In this document: positions 1 through 9,351 of the stretch, piece after piece
Layout: each line of letters begins with the position of its first letter
Numbering within the stretch: the stretch's first letter is position 1
Source of the DNA: Saccharospirillaceae bacterium
Lineage (GTDB): Bacteria; Pseudomonadota; Gammaproteobacteria; Pseudomonadales; Oceanobacteraceae
Direction: 5' to 3'
DNA: 64,000 nucleotides
Assembly (NCBI GenBank): GCA_021208685.1
Contig: JAJOJJ010000036.1
Location: 1 to 64,000 of the forward strand
Made by a program: the position numbers and the translations under genes
The notes under the pieces: generated by a model
The model's input: only the letters and a program-made list of their open reading frames with translations
Databases searched by the model: none
What the model was told of the DNA's origin: nothing

Positions 1-1
1 G

Positions 2-94
2 ATCAGGGCTTTCGGGGTTACTTGTGAAGCGCCGACCGCGACCTACAACGCCGCGATCGGTGAAGATATCAAAAACCCGCTATCCGGTGGATAA
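2..94 (+). CDS. C-terminal end of an unidentified protein (5' truncated by window edge)
   Basis: An open frame of 30 codons enters from the left edge and ends at a TAA at 92-94. The last residues read ..TATYNAAIGEDIKNPLSGG. It does not match a family I can name, and the piece is too short for a functional call. It is reported because the frame stays open from the edge and the following gene is on the other strand, so it would be the tail of a plus-strand gene. It could also be chance. Confidence 0.4.
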   Translation: MRAFGVTCEAPTATYNAAIGEDIKNPLSGG

Positions 95-104
95 AAATGC
101 TGCT

Positions 105-155
105 CCGCTTAAGTGAACAGCATTACGGAGAATCCGGGCTTTTTTACGCCAGCTC
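105..155 (+). terminator. possible weak terminator after the left-edge gene
   Basis: Inverted repeats ATGCTG/CAGCAT and CGGA/TCCG lie just after the TAA at 92-94, followed by GGGCTTTTTT. The stems are short, so this is only a tentative terminator between the left-edge gene and the convergent porin gene. Confidence 0.3.
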
Positions 156-176
156 AACACAGCGTCAGGCCATCCG

Positions 177-851
177 TCAGAAGTTCTTACGGATACCGAT
201 AACCACGTTCAGGTCAGAGTCGTCTTTATCGTTGTCATCACCGAACGGGGTTTCATCGCTGATAAAATCAGCAGCAACAAACAGATCAATACTGTGGAAT
301 TCCGGGAAATCACGGGCAAGTTCAGCACGGGCTGTGAGCGCTTTATCATCGGCGTCATCCTGCATCCATAAACCGACAGCAATATCCAGATACAGACGCT
401 GTGGCAGGAATTTTTCGAAGGTCACTTCCGGATACCAGGTTTTATTCTTCACACCGCGATAGACATTAATATCCAGCCCTTTAGCCGGACTGGTACCCAG
501 TTTAAACTCCGTTTCATCACCGGTAGCATCATTCAGGTAGTTATAAGTGATGACGCCCATATCCAGATTAAAACCATCAAACTGATTGTTGTATCCGAAG
601 TAAACATCCATTTCGACCGGCAGACCTTCCGCACCATCCGGTTTCTCGACGTTGGAAAACCAGGCGCCGGCATAGGCGTTACCCTCTTTAACATCAGCGC
701 CCCCCTGCAGGGCCGGGCCGTCATCGGTCTGCGTCAGACCACGGAACAGATAATTTGAGACAAACGCTGCATTGTAATCCGGTTTGGCCGCATAGGCCGC
801 AGATGACAGTGCTAAAAAGGCCGGTACAGCCAGCAGGGTGATACGTTTCAT
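177..851 (-). CDS. TorF-family putative outer-membrane porin
   Basis: This is a 224-residue exported protein. The start MKRITLLAVPAFLALSS gives a normal Sec signal peptide with an AYA-A cleavage site; an in-frame start 33 bases further upstream would spoil the signal. The mature N-terminus contains NAAFVSNYLFRGLTQTD, which is characteristic of the TIGR02001/TorF family (conserved N..F.S.Y.FRG.SQ). Alternating aromatic strands and a terminal Phe (..GIRKNF) fit an outer-membrane beta-barrel. The family is known as putative porins; the substrate is unknown. It is monocistronic and faces the left-edge gene tail to tail. Confidence 0.8.
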   Translation of the reverse strand: MKRITLLAVPAFLALSSAAYAAKPDYNAAFVSNYLFRGLTQTDDGPALQGGADVKEGNAYAGAWFSNVEKPDGAEGLPVEMDVYFGYNNQFDGFNLDMGVITYNYLNDATGDETEFKLGTSPAKGLDINVYRGVKNKTWYPEVTFEKFLPQRLYLDIAVGLWMQDDADDKALTARAELARDFPEFHSIDLFVAADFISDETPFGDDNDKDDSDLNVVIGIRKNF

Positions 852-922
852 TGGATTCCCCAGATGAGTTTGACAGGAACCCAATATCTATCACAGAGCC
901 GTTGCAAAATCAGCCTTATGGC

Positions 923-1885
923 TCAGATTCCGCTAACGTCTTCCCCCTGCGCCTGCAGATCCGCGTGGTACGAAGACCGTACCAGCGGTCCGCTGGTTAC
1001 CCGCAGAAAGCCCAGACCTTTGGCAATGTCGCCCAGCTCTTTAAACTCTTCCGGTGTGGCAAAACGCTTAACCGGCGAATGATTTTTACTCGGCTGAAGG
1101 TATTGGCCCAGTGTGATGTGATCAATGTTATGCGCACGCATATCCTTCATCACCTCAATGACCTCTTCATTGGTCTCGCCCAGACCCAGCATCAGGCCGG
1201 ACTTGGTCACCACTTCCGGGCGACGGGCTTTGTATTCTTTGAGCAGCGTCAGTGACCACTGATAATCGGAACCCGGACGGCACTCTTTGTATAAACGCGG
1301 CACAGTCTCCAGATTGTGGTTAAACACATCCGGAGGCGTCTCGCTGAGAAGATCGAGGGCAATGTCCATACGGCCACGGAAATCCGGCACCAGAGTTTCT
1401 ACCTGAATGGCCGGGCTGTATTCACGGGTCAGGCGGATGCAGTCGGCAAAGTGCTGAGCACCACCATCACGCAGATCATCCCGGTCGACCGAGGTAATCA
1501 CCACGTATTTCAGGCCCATATCCGCAATGGCGGTGGCCAGATTGATCGGCTCATCCACATCGAGTGGATTTGGCCGGCCGTGACCGACATCACAGAACGG
1601 ACAACGACGGGTACAGATATCACCCATGATCATAAATGTGGCTGTACCGCCACCAAAGCACTCGCCAATGTTCGGACAGCTGGCTTCTTCGCAGACGGTA
1701 TGCAGCTTGTGCTTGCGCAGCTTCTGTTTGATTTCGTTGATTTTCGGTGAGGCCGGAATGCGCACACGAATCCAGTCGGGTTTACGCGGCAGCTCTTCGG
1801 TCGGAATGACTTTAATCGGAATACGGGCAACCTTTTCCGCACCACGTAACTTCTCGCCTTGAACCACTTTCGCCTTATCTGTCAT
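923..1885 (-). CDS. lipA: lipoyl synthase
   Basis: LipA is a radical SAM enzyme that inserts two sulfur atoms into octanoylated E2 or GcvH lysines to make lipoate. In this 320-residue protein the auxiliary-cluster cysteines [12 protein letters not shown] are at about 65-76 and the radical SAM motif CTRRCPFC at about 91-98. The conserved RSSYHAD is near the C-terminus. I chose the ATG at 1885 because GGAG sits 8 bases upstream and it begins one base after the lipB stop; a longer in-frame start would overlap lipB. It is the last gene of the ybeD-lipB-lipA run, so octanoyl transfer and sulfur insertion are probably co-expressed. Confidence 0.97.
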   Translation of the reverse strand: MTDKAKVVQGEKLRGAEKVARIPIKVIPTEELPRKPDWIRVRIPASPKINEIKQKLRKHKLHTVCEEASCPNIGECFGGGTATFMIMGDICTRRCPFCDVGHGRPNPLDVDEPINLATAIADMGLKYVVITSVDRDDLRDGGAQHFADCIRLTREYSPAIQVETLVPDFRGRMDIALDLLSETPPDVFNHNLETVPRLYKECRPGSDYQWSLTLLKEYKARRPEVVTKSGLMLGLGETNEEVIEVMKDMRAHNIDHITLGQYLQPSKNHSPVKRFATPEEFKELGDIAKGLGFLRVTSGPLVRSSYHADLQAQGEDVSGI

Positions 1886-1886
1886 A

Positions 1887-2522
1887 TCACGCTCCGGGCG
1901 CTTCGCCACCGGCACTCAGTTCGGCCAGCAACTGTTGTTGTAGGGAAGCAATCACCGCATCAATACTCAGCGGATGATTGGTTTCATTGCGCATCTGGGT
2001 CATCTGCATGCCAGCATAGCCGCAGGGATTGATGCGCTGAAAAGGCTCCAGATCCATATCAATGTTCAGCGCCAGTCCATGAAAGGAGCGGCCATTTTTA
2101 ATACGCAGTCCGAGTGATGCAATCTTACGCTCGCCGACATAAACTCCGGGCGCATCTTCACGCGGAGCAGAATCAATCTGCCACTCGCTGAGGGTGGTCA
2201 CGATGGCCCGCTCAATCGCCGACACTAACGCACGCGGTCCCCAGCCCAGACGTCTGATATCCACCATCAGGTAGACCACCAGCTGACCGGGGCCATGGTA
2301 AGTCACCTGTCCGCCACGGTCACTCTGCACCACCGGTATATCCCCCGGCATCAGCACATGTTCGGCCTTGCCAGCCTGTCCCTGAGTAAATACCCGCTCA
2401 TGCTGCAGGAACCAGAGTTCGTCCGCCGTTTGCTCGTCGCGTGCGGTGGTAAATGCCAGCATCTGGTCATACACACGGGTGTATTCCTGCAGGCCCAGCT
2501 CACGAACAAGCACAGCCGTCAT
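1887..2522 (-). CDS. lipB: octanoyl-[ACP]:protein N-octanoyltransferase
   Basis: LipB transfers octanoate from acyl carrier protein to lipoyl domains, the step before LipA. The 211-residue length is normal for the family. The family signature [16 protein letters not shown] is at about 69-84, with the active-site lysine in GERKIASLG (K133) and the acyl-thioester cysteine in NPCGYAGM (C167). The start overlaps the ybeD stop in an ATGA arrangement, and lipA follows after one base, so the three genes are tightly coupled. Confidence 0.97.
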   Translation of the reverse strand: MTAVLVRELGLQEYTRVYDQMLAFTTARDEQTADELWFLQHERVFTQGQAGKAEHVLMPGDIPVVQSDRGGQVTYHGPGQLVVYLMVDIRRLGWGPRALVSAIERAIVTTLSEWQIDSAPREDAPGVYVGERKIASLGLRIKNGRSFHGLALNIDMDLEPFQRINPCGYAGMQMTQMRNETNHPLSIDAVIASLQQQLLAELSAGGEAPGA

Positions 2523-2794
2523 CAGATCACCATATGGATATAGTCATGGGCCATCAGATCCTTGTGCAGTGCCTGCAGCTGTTCAATGCCGGTGGCCGTA
2601 ATATATACGGTCAGCGCACGGAACCGGCCATTGGAGCTGTTACGGATCTGGATGCGTTCCGCATCGCACTCAGGCGCATGTATGCGCACAATCTCCAGCA
2701 CGACCTCAACATAGTCATCTTTGCCATGACCGAGAATTTTTACCGGATAATTAGCGCAGGGGAATTCGATTTTTGGAGCGTCAGGCTGACTCAC
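2522..2794 (-). CDS. ybeD: YbeD family protein (DUF493)
   Basis: This 90-residue protein belongs to the YbeD/DUF493 family of small ACT-like alpha/beta proteins found next to lipB and dacA in many gammaproteobacteria. Recognisable parts are the N-terminal [14 protein letters not shown] and the ending [14 protein letters not shown]. The start is best placed at the GTG at 2794, which has AGAGAGG 8 bases upstream; the ATG at 2815 has no clear ribosome-binding site and adds residues (MYREAII) not typical of the family. Its molecular role is not established. The stop overlaps the lipB start. Confidence 0.85.
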   Translation of the reverse strand: MSQPDAPKIEFPCANYPVKILGHGKDDYVEVVLEIVRIHAPECDAERIQIRNSSNGRFRALTVYITATGIEQLQALHKDLMAHDYIHMVI

Positions 2795-2901
2795 GATTAT
2801 GGCCTCTCTGTACATCAGAGTCTTATATGGTTGTAACCCATACGAAATTCAAGCGCCATCGGACTTTGGCCAAAGACGCCGCTTTATTCAGCAGCCAGAA
2901 A

Positions 2902-2937
2902 CACAAAAGCCAGCCTGAACCGGTGATTCAGACTGGC
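2902..2937 (-). terminator. rho-independent terminator after dacA
   Basis: Read on the minus strand, a GCCAGTCTGAA/TTCAGGCTGGC hairpin with a short loop is followed by TTTTGTGTTT. It lies directly downstream of the dacA stop, which suggests that ybeD-lipB-lipA have their own promoter or depend on read-through. Confidence 0.8.
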
Positions 2938-2956
2938 GTGCACCGGTTGCGTCTGA

Positions 2957-4111
2957 TCAGGCAAACATACGGGCGAAAAACAGTTTAATGCTGCCCCAGA
3001 AACGACCAAAGAATCCCGCTTCTTCAACTTCGCCCAATGCAATCAACGGACGCTCGGCCTGAACTTCACCATCCATGCTGATGGTCAGCGTGCCGAGCAC
3101 CTGCCCTTTGCTGACCGGTGCCTCAATAAACTCATTGGTCAGAATATTCACTTCCAGCTCGCCTTTCAGGCCACGCGACAAGGTCAGGTAAAGTTCTTTC
3201 TCAAGACCAATATCAACTTTTTCTGCTTTACCCAGCCAGACAGCATTACTTTGCAGCACGTCTTCCGCGCTGTAGACCTTGCGGGTTTCGTAGTAACGGA
3301 AACCATAGGCCAATAATTTTTGAGTTTCACGGGCGCGGGCTTCTTCGCTGCGGGTACCCATGACAACGGCGATAAGACGCGTGTTGTCACGCACGGCAGA
3401 CGCCGCAAGACAGAAACCAGCCTCCTCAGTATGGCCCGTTTTCAAACCATCCACTGTCGGGTCGCGCCACAGCAATTTGTTGCGGTTAGGCTGGCGGATG
3501 TTGTTGTATTCGTAATATTTTTCAGCGTACAGCTTATAGTACTGCGGATGATCTTTAATGATGTGCAGTGCCAGCCTGGCAATATCACCTGCAGTCGTCA
3601 GATGACCATCCGCCGGCCAGCCGGTGGCATTAACAAAGTGAGTTCCGGTCATACCAAAGCGCTCGGCATATTGGTTCATCCAACCGGCAAACGCTTCTTC
3701 TGAACCGGCGAAATATTCTGCCACGGCAACGGATGCATCATTACCGGACTGAACGATAATCCCGCGCAGCAAATCAATGAGCGGTACCTCTGTGCCTTCG
3801 CGCACAAACATTTTTGAACCGCCCTTGCGCCAGGCTTTAACACTGATGGGCACCGGAGTCTGTTCTTCAACATTCCCCAATTCCAGTTCATGCACAGCGA
3901 TGTAGCTGGTCATCATTTTAGTCAGACTTGCCGGTGGCAGGCGTTCATCAGCATTATGTTCAACGAGAATCCGGCCACTGTCGGCATCCATCAATACATA
4001 GGCCGTCGCATCCAGATCCGGAGCTTTGGGTACAATGATTTCTGCACGCACAGCAGACGTTGTAAGCAGGGCAGAAAAAACAGCAGAAACGATCATTAAC
4101 GAATAGCGCAT
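2957..4111 (-). CDS. dacA: D-alanyl-D-alanine carboxypeptidase (PBP5/6 type)
   Basis: A 384-residue low-molecular-weight penicillin-binding protein that trims the terminal D-Ala from peptidoglycan pentapeptides in the periplasm. It has a signal peptide (..TTSAVRA-E), the catalytic SLTK motif at S62/K65, SGN at 122-124 and KTG at 224-226. A C-terminal beta domain follows, and the end (WGSIKLFFARMFA) is an amphipathic helix typical of the membrane anchor of PBP5. In pseudomonads dacA follows rlpA directly; here it is inverted and about 14 kb away from rlpA. Confidence 0.95.
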   Translation of the reverse strand: MRYSLMIVSAVFSALLTTSAVRAEIIVPKAPDLDATAYVLMDADSGRILVEHNADERLPPASLTKMMTSYIAVHELELGNVEEQTPVPISVKAWRKGGSKMFVREGTEVPLIDLLRGIIVQSGNDASVAVAEYFAGSEEAFAGWMNQYAERFGMTGTHFVNATGWPADGHLTTAGDIARLALHIIKDHPQYYKLYAEKYYEYNNIRQPNRNKLLWRDPTVDGLKTGHTEEAGFCLAASAVRDNTRLIAVVMGTRSEEARARETQKLLAYGFRYYETRKVYSAEDVLQSNAVWLGKAEKVDIGLEKELYLTLSRGLKGELEVNILTNEFIEAPVSKGQVLGTLTISMDGEVQAERPLIALGEVEEAGFFGRFWGSIKLFFARMFA

Positions 4112-4346
4112 AACAATAATTTAACCGTTGGGTAAACACGGGCGCGCATTGTAACACGCTGAGCTTTTTTTGCAGGCTTGCAGAACGCGCGGCCAAAAAA
4201 GACTGCGCGCACTCCCGGCATCTGCTCAATTGCCCTTGTCCGGTGAATAAAGAGCCAAATACGGGCAGGAACCCGACCATCAGTGACCATCGGAATGATG
4301 TTTTGTTCCCACCACTGGCTGATAGAAACAGCCGTTTAAGCCGATA

Positions 4347-4376
4347 TAAAAAAACCCGGCACAAGCACCGGGTTTT
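4347..4376 (-). terminator. rho-independent terminator
   Basis: On the minus strand ACCCGG-TGCTTG-TGCCGGGT is followed by a run of seven T. It lies just past the stop of the 4394-5482 gene and is a strong simple terminator. Confidence 0.85.
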
Positions 4377-4393
4377 CAATACTGCAGAAGCGT

Positions 4394-5482
4394 TTAATCG
4401 CCCGCCTGACGCACCAGCGAGACTTCACGCGTCGGATGCAGGGTTACAAACGGGCCAGTGCCGGACGCAACTTCCTGATAGCTGTGACGCAGACGGAAGG
4501 ATTTGTCCAGACGGCGCAGGCAAAGCGTCAGCCGCACCGTCAACCAGCGGTAGTCGGCTTTATCCGGTGTATGCACCACAACGGACGCGTCGTTATCCAG
4601 AATCGCTTTACATACCGGCTGCAGAGTATCGGCTATATCACGGTCACGGCTGGCAATTTTCTCAGCGGACACAGGGTAGCTTGCCATCGGTGCCGTATCT
4701 TCCCGTGCTTCGCTCCATAATTCGCTGATGTCGTTGCTGTCAGGCTCAGACCTGACCACCACAGGTTTAGCCACCTCTTTTACTGCGGCGGCTACCACAG
4801 GAGGGACGCTTGCCACTGTTTTCGCAGCCTTGGCTTTAGCCGCCAGTTCAGCATCGGCCAGACGCTTGGCAGCAGCGGCTTTCTCCGCTTTTTCTGCTTC
4901 AGCGCGGCGCTGACGCTCTTCTTCCTGACGACGCTGGCGTTCCTGCTCAGCTTTTTTCTTGTCAGCCGCAGCCTGACGTTTTTCCTCTTCCGCTTTACGC
5001 TTACGCTCAGCTTCTACTTTGGCTTTTTCTTTTTCTGCGGTTTCGGCCAGCTGTTTCTGACGAGCCTGCTCCTCTTTACTCGGGCCTTTTTCTTCCGCAC
5101 GGGCAACAACACCCGGGGCGCCTTTGTAGAGTTGATCGAGTTTGTCCTGAGCGTCTTCCAGACCCGGAGTCAGTGAAGCCACCAGCCAGACTTTATCCAG
5201 ATACTCCTGCGCCTTGTCGTATTCTTTCGCTGCAATGGCTTTATTGGCCAAAGCCACATAAGCCTCGCCCCACTGATAAGCCAATGGTACGACGCGGTAA
5301 TCGAAGGGTGCCTGCTCCCGGAAAGCGTCGATACGCTCCAGAGCATTATTGCCCGCCGGGCTCGACAAACGCTGGGCAGCAATGTCGGCCTTGATGCTGC
5401 TCAGCAGCTGATCCAGGTTCTGGGTCGCAGCCTGGGAATTCATTGCCAGCAGTAAAGCAGTTACAGTAATCAGTCGTTTCAT
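4394..5482 (-). CDS. exported coiled-coil protein with Lys/Glu/Ala-rich central helix
   Basis: A 362-residue protein of unknown function. The start at 5482 (MKRLITVTALLLAMNSQAA) gives a signal peptide. Residues of about 20-140 form a helical domain with TPR-like spacing (AYQWGEAYVALANKAIAAKEYDKAQEYLDKVW). Residues of about 145-250 are a highly charged K/E/R/Q/A coiled coil resembling the stalk of TolA, and a C-terminal globular part with two cysteines follows (VCKAIL, LTLCLRR). There is no N-terminal membrane anchor as in TolA, so it is probably soluble and periplasmic. It is monocistronic with its own terminator. Confidence 0.75.
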   Translation of the reverse strand: MKRLITVTALLLAMNSQAATQNLDQLLSSIKADIAAQRLSSPAGNNALERIDAFREQAPFDYRVVPLAYQWGEAYVALANKAIAAKEYDKAQEYLDKVWLVASLTPGLEDAQDKLDQLYKGAPGVVARAEEKGPSKEEQARQKQLAETAEKEKAKVEAERKRKAEEEKRQAAADKKKAEQERQRRQEEERQRRAEAEKAEKAAAAKRLADAELAAKAKAAKTVASVPPVVAAAVKEVAKPVVVRSEPDSNDISELWSEAREDTAPMASYPVSAEKIASRDRDIADTLQPVCKAILDNDASVVVHTPDKADYRWLTVRLTLCLRRLDKSFRLRHSYQEVASGTGPFVTLHPTREVSLVRQAGD

Positions 5483-5602
5483 AATGAGCAGCTTTATTTT
5501 GTTATCGTTTTGTCGGGCACAATTAGGCTGGTAAGATGCAAACAATCGCCCTCTTATGTCAAGTTCCATCTGTCATTCACCTGTAATACACGGAGAAAAT
5601 CC

Positions 5603-5884
5603 ATGTGGCTACGCCTCGGTTCGCTGTTATTTGCCGCACCCGGCATTCTTTTGCTGACGCTGTATGGACTCGAAATGTCGGCCGCTACGGATTGCAGCCA
5701 AAGCGGAGGCTTCTATGATTTCGTCAATTCCCTGTGCTCCGATAAGCCACAACCCCAGAGCAGTTATTACCAACGCCACAGCATGCTGGTGAATCTGATG
5801 ATGCTGCTCTCCGTGATTGGCACGTTCGCCATGATCTGGGGCATGCTGATCAAGGGGATGGCCCGGCCAAAAGAGCCATCCTGA
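5603..5884 (+). CDS. small two-TM membrane protein, hypothetical
   Basis: A 93-residue protein with hydrophobic segments at about 6-24 (LGSLLFAAPGILLLTLYGL) and 62-80 (LVNLMMLLSVIGTFAMIWGML), joined by a loop with two cysteines (TDCSQSG, NSLCSD) that could form a disulfide outside the cytoplasm. The start at 5603 has GGAGA 6 bases upstream. I do not recognise the family. It converges on the ychJ gene. Confidence 0.65.
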   Translation: MWLRLGSLLFAAPGILLLTLYGLEMSAATDCSQSGGFYDFVNSLCSDKPQPQSSYYQRHSMLVNLMMLLSVIGTFAMIWGMLIKGMARPKEPS

Positions 5885-5908
5885 CCGGATGAGTGGCATC
5901 CGCCCCCC

Positions 5909-6369
5909 TCAGATGCCACAGCACTTTTTATATTTTTTCTCACTGCCGCACAGACAAGGATCATTACGTCCCGGATGCAGCGGCTGAAAATGAGCCTTAC
6001 CATCACATAGCGCCAGTGGCCGTCATCTGATAACACGAATTCTGACACCTCACTCAGGCAAAACCAGCCCCTCCCCTCGCGAAAGCGCGCACTGAAGCTG
6101 ACGGTGGCAGCGGTACTATTCTGCCTGACCTCATGCACCGTCAGACCAAACCAATGGGTATCAGTATCCAACGGCAATTCGGCTGGCCGGGTACGGGCAT
6201 CCCAGCTGCTGAGCAGATAATCCTGCAATCCATAGACAAAGGCGGTGTAGCGCGAGCGCATCAGGGCTTCCGCATTCGCTGCAGGCTCCCCCTGATGCAG
6301 CCGCTGACAACAGCCACCATACACACTGCCACTGCCACAGGGGCAAGGCGCTGCTGCAGTATTGCTCAT
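5909..6369 (-). pseudogene. ychJ: YchJ family SEC-C protein, apparent single-base frameshift
   Basis: YchJ-type proteins (UPF0225) carry SEC-C zinc-binding motifs at both ends around a SnoaL-like domain. The N-terminal motif CPCGSGSVYGGCC and the centre (ALMRSRYTAFVYGLQDYLLSSW) are intact. The frame then runs past ..DDGHWRYV into unrelated residues. In the next frame the sequence continues as [21 protein letters not shown].. KKYKKCC and stops at 5909-5911, exactly the expected C-terminal SEC-C motif. Adding one base near 6003-6004 (GTGATGG to GTGGATGG) restores a protein of about 153 residues. It is either a sequencing indel or a real recent frameshift. The start overlaps the stop of the DUF3549 gene (ATGA). 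Confidence 0.85.
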
Positions 6370-7394
6370 TGCAAACGTCCGCCGTCACCCTGACGTGCCA
6401 GCGATAACAGCTGCCCAATCGCCTGCGCCAGCGATTCACTGCGCTGTGGCGAACGGAAGACTTCCATAAATCGCTCACGCATGCCCGGCAGTGCCAGCAG
6501 ATCAGCCACCAGCGCATTAAAAGCGCTGATGCCCTGTTCATTCACCGCCAGACATTCGAGATACGCCAACAGCAGTCCACCCTGCAGATCACGCCAGCAA
6601 CGGCTGCCCAATGCAGCAAGCAACTCGACCGAACGGCTGCGCGGATGCTGCAACAATAATTGCAATAACAGCACGCGCTGATCGGCATTAACACTGTGCG
6701 ACAAGGCGCGGGCAAAAGCCGCCAGATCGGCCACCTCAGCACCGCCTGCAACCACCTGCGACAGGCTGTCGTTAATCGCGGAGGTCAGCGCCTGACCGGG
6801 GGCTGCGTTTTCAAGAAAGCCCAGCACTACGTTGCGTGGCACCGCCGGTAAATGCGGCAGTGCATTACAGAGCAGGGTTTCGTTCTGCTCTTCCGCCAGG
6901 CGTGCAACCACTTCGGCCAGCCCCTGCAGGCCAAGCTGCTGCCAGTTTTCCCAACCGATATCACCGCTCAGGTAAGCACGGGCGGTGGCGTAGTACTGGG
7001 TCGTTCCCTGCCCCAGCGCCTGCAGCGCCAGTGCATGAAAGTAAGCCATACGGTTAGCATCCGGTTTATAGCTGCAGGGGGCGTCACCGTGTTTTTCATC
7101 CGGGTACTGAGCTACCCGCAGCCAGTGTTGTAAAAAGGCGTCCCGCGGGCCGGGTTGCAGGATGTTCTGCTCATCCAGCGGCAACTTAACAAACCAGATA
7201 TTGTGCTGCCCCGGTTCATCGGGATTCCAGCTGAGAATGCCCAGCCAGGCATGTTTCAGATAGGGCACCGGGTAGGGTTTCTGCATCTGTTCAAAAGCTT
7301 TGAAGTTTGTCAGAGGTACTTCTTCAATGCGTCGCCCAAGGTCAAATACGCGCATCTGCGCTCCGCTTTTGGCTACCAGTTCAGCAATGGTCAC
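6366..7394 (-). CDS. DUF3549 family protein
   Basis: A 342-residue cytoplasmic protein matching the DUF3549 family of Pseudomonas and relatives by its N-terminal features: GAQMRVFDLGRRIEEVP, then PYPVPYLKHAWLGILSWNP and IWFVKLPLDEQNILQPGPRDAFL. The C-terminal half is alpha-helical and Leu/Ala-rich and looks like HEAT-type repeats. Its function is unknown. The GTG at 7394 is preferred because GGAG lies 7 bases before it; an upstream in-frame GTG at 7424 lacks a good site. It is translationally coupled to ychJ. Confidence 0.8.
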   Translation of the reverse strand: MTIAELVAKSGAQMRVFDLGRRIEEVPLTNFKAFEQMQKPYPVPYLKHAWLGILSWNPDEPGQHNIWFVKLPLDEQNILQPGPRDAFLQHWLRVAQYPDEKHGDAPCSYKPDANRMAYFHALALQALGQGTTQYYATARAYLSGDIGWENWQQLGLQGLAEVVARLAEEQNETLLCNALPHLPAVPRNVVLGFLENAAPGQALTSAINDSLSQVVAGGAEVADLAAFARALSHSVNADQRVLLLQLLLQHPRSRSVELLAALGSRCWRDLQGGLLLAYLECLAVNEQGISAFNALVADLLALPGMRERFMEVFRSPQRSESLAQAIGQLLSLARQGDGGRLQ

Positions 7395-7549
7395 AATTTT
7401 GCTCCGCAACAATGGGCCAGACACAATCAGCCCACAGAAAATTCAACGGCAGGCAGTTTACCAGTATTTACCCGGCAACCGGGTATATCCCCCGCAATTC
7501 CGATAAACTGCAGGATCATGAATAGCAACGTCAGGTAACAGGAGCGGTT

Positions 7550-7795
7550 ATGAGTTTTATTCTGGTGATGATGGCGGGCATGATTATTGGTGGTGCCGTG
7601 GTGGCATACCGGCTGAGTAAACGCTGGCAGCAGCAGGTAAAAGATGCCGAAAAAAGTCTGCAGGCAATTGCCGAGCAGCATGAGCAGGAAGCAGCGGCCT
7701 CGCGCGAACTGAAGCAAAAGGTCGCCGACCTGCAGTTTCAGCTCAATCAGGCACGCAATGAATTACGCGCCCTGCAGCAAAAACCGCAGGATTAA
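7550..7795 (+). CDS. small membrane-anchored coiled-coil protein
   Basis: An 81-residue protein: residues 2-20 form one transmembrane helix (FILVMMAGMIIGGAVVAYR) and residues of about 24-78 a charged coiled coil rich in Q/A/E. The layout recalls YhcB/ZapG-type proteins, but the sequence does not let me assign it to that family. AGGAG is well placed before the ATG. The stop overlaps the convergent DedA gene stop by a shared TTAA. Confidence 0.65.
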   Translation: MSFILVMMAGMIIGGAVVAYRLSKRWQQQVKDAEKSLQAIAEQHEQEAAASRELKQKVADLQFQLNQARNELRALQQKPQD

Positions 7796-8397
7796 CGCCG
7801 CAACAAGCGGCTGACCAACAACGCCAGCAGCGTTACCAGCCCCAGTCCCAGCATGAGCTGCCATGGCTGGACAAGCGTCAGCAGCGCCTGCCCAAACCAA
7901 TACACCGGCAACAGATAAAAGGCTGCCCAGGCTGCGGACGACCAGATATTAACCACCCAGAACGTTTGTGGTTTCATATCACAGACCCCGGCAACGGCCG
8001 GCACCAGTGGCCGCAATAGGCCGACAAAGCGCCCCAGCGCAATGCTCCACAAACCGTAACGGGCAAAAAAGTCATGCCCGGCCGGGAGCCAATGAGGATG
8101 ACGGCTGAATATCCGCCATCGTGCCAATCCGGGGCCCGCACAGCGACCGATATGAAAGCTGAGACCATCACCACAAAGCGCCCCTGACGCTCCTGCCAGC
8201 CACCACAGCCATGGCGACAGGGATTGCTCGACGGCCAGTAATGTCAAAGCCACCAGAATAGCAACGCCTGGGATCAGTAATCCGACCACCAGCAACGACT
8301 CGGCCAGCGCTACTGCAAATAACGCCAGCAACAGCCACCCTGGATGCTGCAAGGCAGTGAGCCAATTGGCATAAACATCCGACAATGCGGATGCCAT
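7792..8397 (-). CDS. DedA family (VTT domain) membrane protein
   Basis: A 201-residue polytopic inner-membrane protein of the DedA/SNARE-associated (VTT) superfamily, whose members act in phospholipid flipping and undecaprenyl-phosphate recycling. It shows the family elements LAESLLVVGLLIPG, the re-entrant region with GDGLSFHIGR, and GRFVGLLRPLVPAVAG, which is the conserved F/GRF.P..R motif. The start at M of MASALSDVYANW is chosen from family length; the ribosome-binding site is weak. Its upstream region overlaps the promoter of the divergent methyltransferase. Confidence 0.85.
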   Translation of the reverse strand: MASALSDVYANWLTALQHPGWLLLALFAVALAESLLVVGLLIPGVAILVALTLLAVEQSLSPWLWWLAGASGALCGDGLSFHIGRCAGPGLARWRIFSRHPHWLPAGHDFFARYGLWSIALGRFVGLLRPLVPAVAGVCDMKPQTFWVVNIWSSAAWAAFYLLPVYWFGQALLTLVQPWQLMLGLGLVTLLALLVSRLLRR

Positions 8398-8496
8398 CAC
8401 AGATAACAAGCCTGTTGGCCGCTGACCATGCGTGGACGTAACGGGGCATTCCCCTGTATTCTCCGGTACGTACACAACAACAATAAAAGACCGCTC

Positions 8497-9351
8497 ATGA
8501 CCTCTCCCACTTCTGCCACCGATACCTCCCGCATCAGCATCAGCGCTCACTATACCGGCTACATCTGGTACAAGCACGGGCTGTCCGCGCCCGGGTTTAT
8601 TACCGGCATGGGGCGCATTGCCAACGCTGCGCTCAGCCCGGTCAATGCTTTTTTACGACTGGTTGCCGGAGCGGATATCGATACCTTTTTACTGCAACGG
8701 CATTCGGTTATTGACCATCAGGTCGAGCGCCTGATTGAAGAAGAAGGCGTGGAGCAGATTATTGAAATCGCCGCCGGTCTCTCACCGCGCGGTTACCGCT
8801 TTAAACAGAAATATCCGCACCTGACTTATATCGAAGCCGATCTTCCCGGCATGGCCAGCCGCAAACAGGCACTGCTGGCCGATATTGGTCAGCGCAGCGG
8901 CCACACCGTCCGGGCCTGCAACATTCTGCAGCAACAGGGGGACGACTCCATTGCTGCGTTACTGGCCAGCCTCGATCCTGAGAAAAAAACCGCCATCGTT
9001 ACCGAGGGTCTGGTGAATTATTTTGAACTGACCACCATCCGCAGCGTCTGGGCCCGCATGGCGCATGGCCTGAAACTGTTTCCTGCCGGTTTTTACGTCA
9101 CTGACTTATACCCGGATTTTGCTGATCACCCGTCATACCGCTACGTGAAACTGGCACAAAAACTGGTGGGGTTTTTTACCCGTGGCCAGTGGCCGCTGCA
9201 CTACCCGTCGGATGCTGCCATTAAAGAAGGGTTTCAACAGGATGGTTTTAACGAAGTGCGGGTACACGACCCGGCAGAATTTTACGGCAAACTGAATCTG
9301 CCGCAGGCAAAAACACAAACACTGGTGCGGATTATCCGCGCCAGTGTTTAG
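8497..9351 (+). CDS. class I SAM-dependent methyltransferase, LCM-like
   Basis: A 284-residue protein. The SAM-binding region VEQIIEIAAGLSPRGYRF followed by an acidic strand end (YIEADLPGM) and the motif VTEGLVNYF fit the leucine carboxyl methyltransferase-like (PF04072) superfamily, in which an E-G-hydrophobic-x-Y-(F/L) motif is conserved. The substrate is unknown. The start is set at MTSPTSATDTSR; an upstream ATG at 8428 would add an unrelated leader. The stop codon TAG lies at the left boundary of the inserted element at 9351-9509. Confidence 0.7.
   Translation: MTSPTSATDTSRISISAHYTGYIWYKHGLSAPGFITGMGRIANAALSPVNAFLRLVAGADIDTFLLQRHSVIDHQVERLIEEEGVEQIIEIAAGLSPRGYRFKQKYPHLTYIEADLPGMASRKQALLADIGQRSGHTVRACNILQQQGDDSIAALLASLDPEKKTAIVTEGLVNYFELTTIRSVWARMAHGLKLFPAGFYVTDLYPDFADHPSYRYVKLAQKLVGFFTRGQWPLHYPSDAAIKEGFQQDGFNEVRVHDPAEFYGKLNLPQAKTQTLVRIIRASV

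Noticed and set aside
4394-5482. TolA
   Set aside because: The charged Ala-rich coiled coil is TolA-like, but the N-terminus is a cleavable signal peptide and no tolQRB genes are adjacent.
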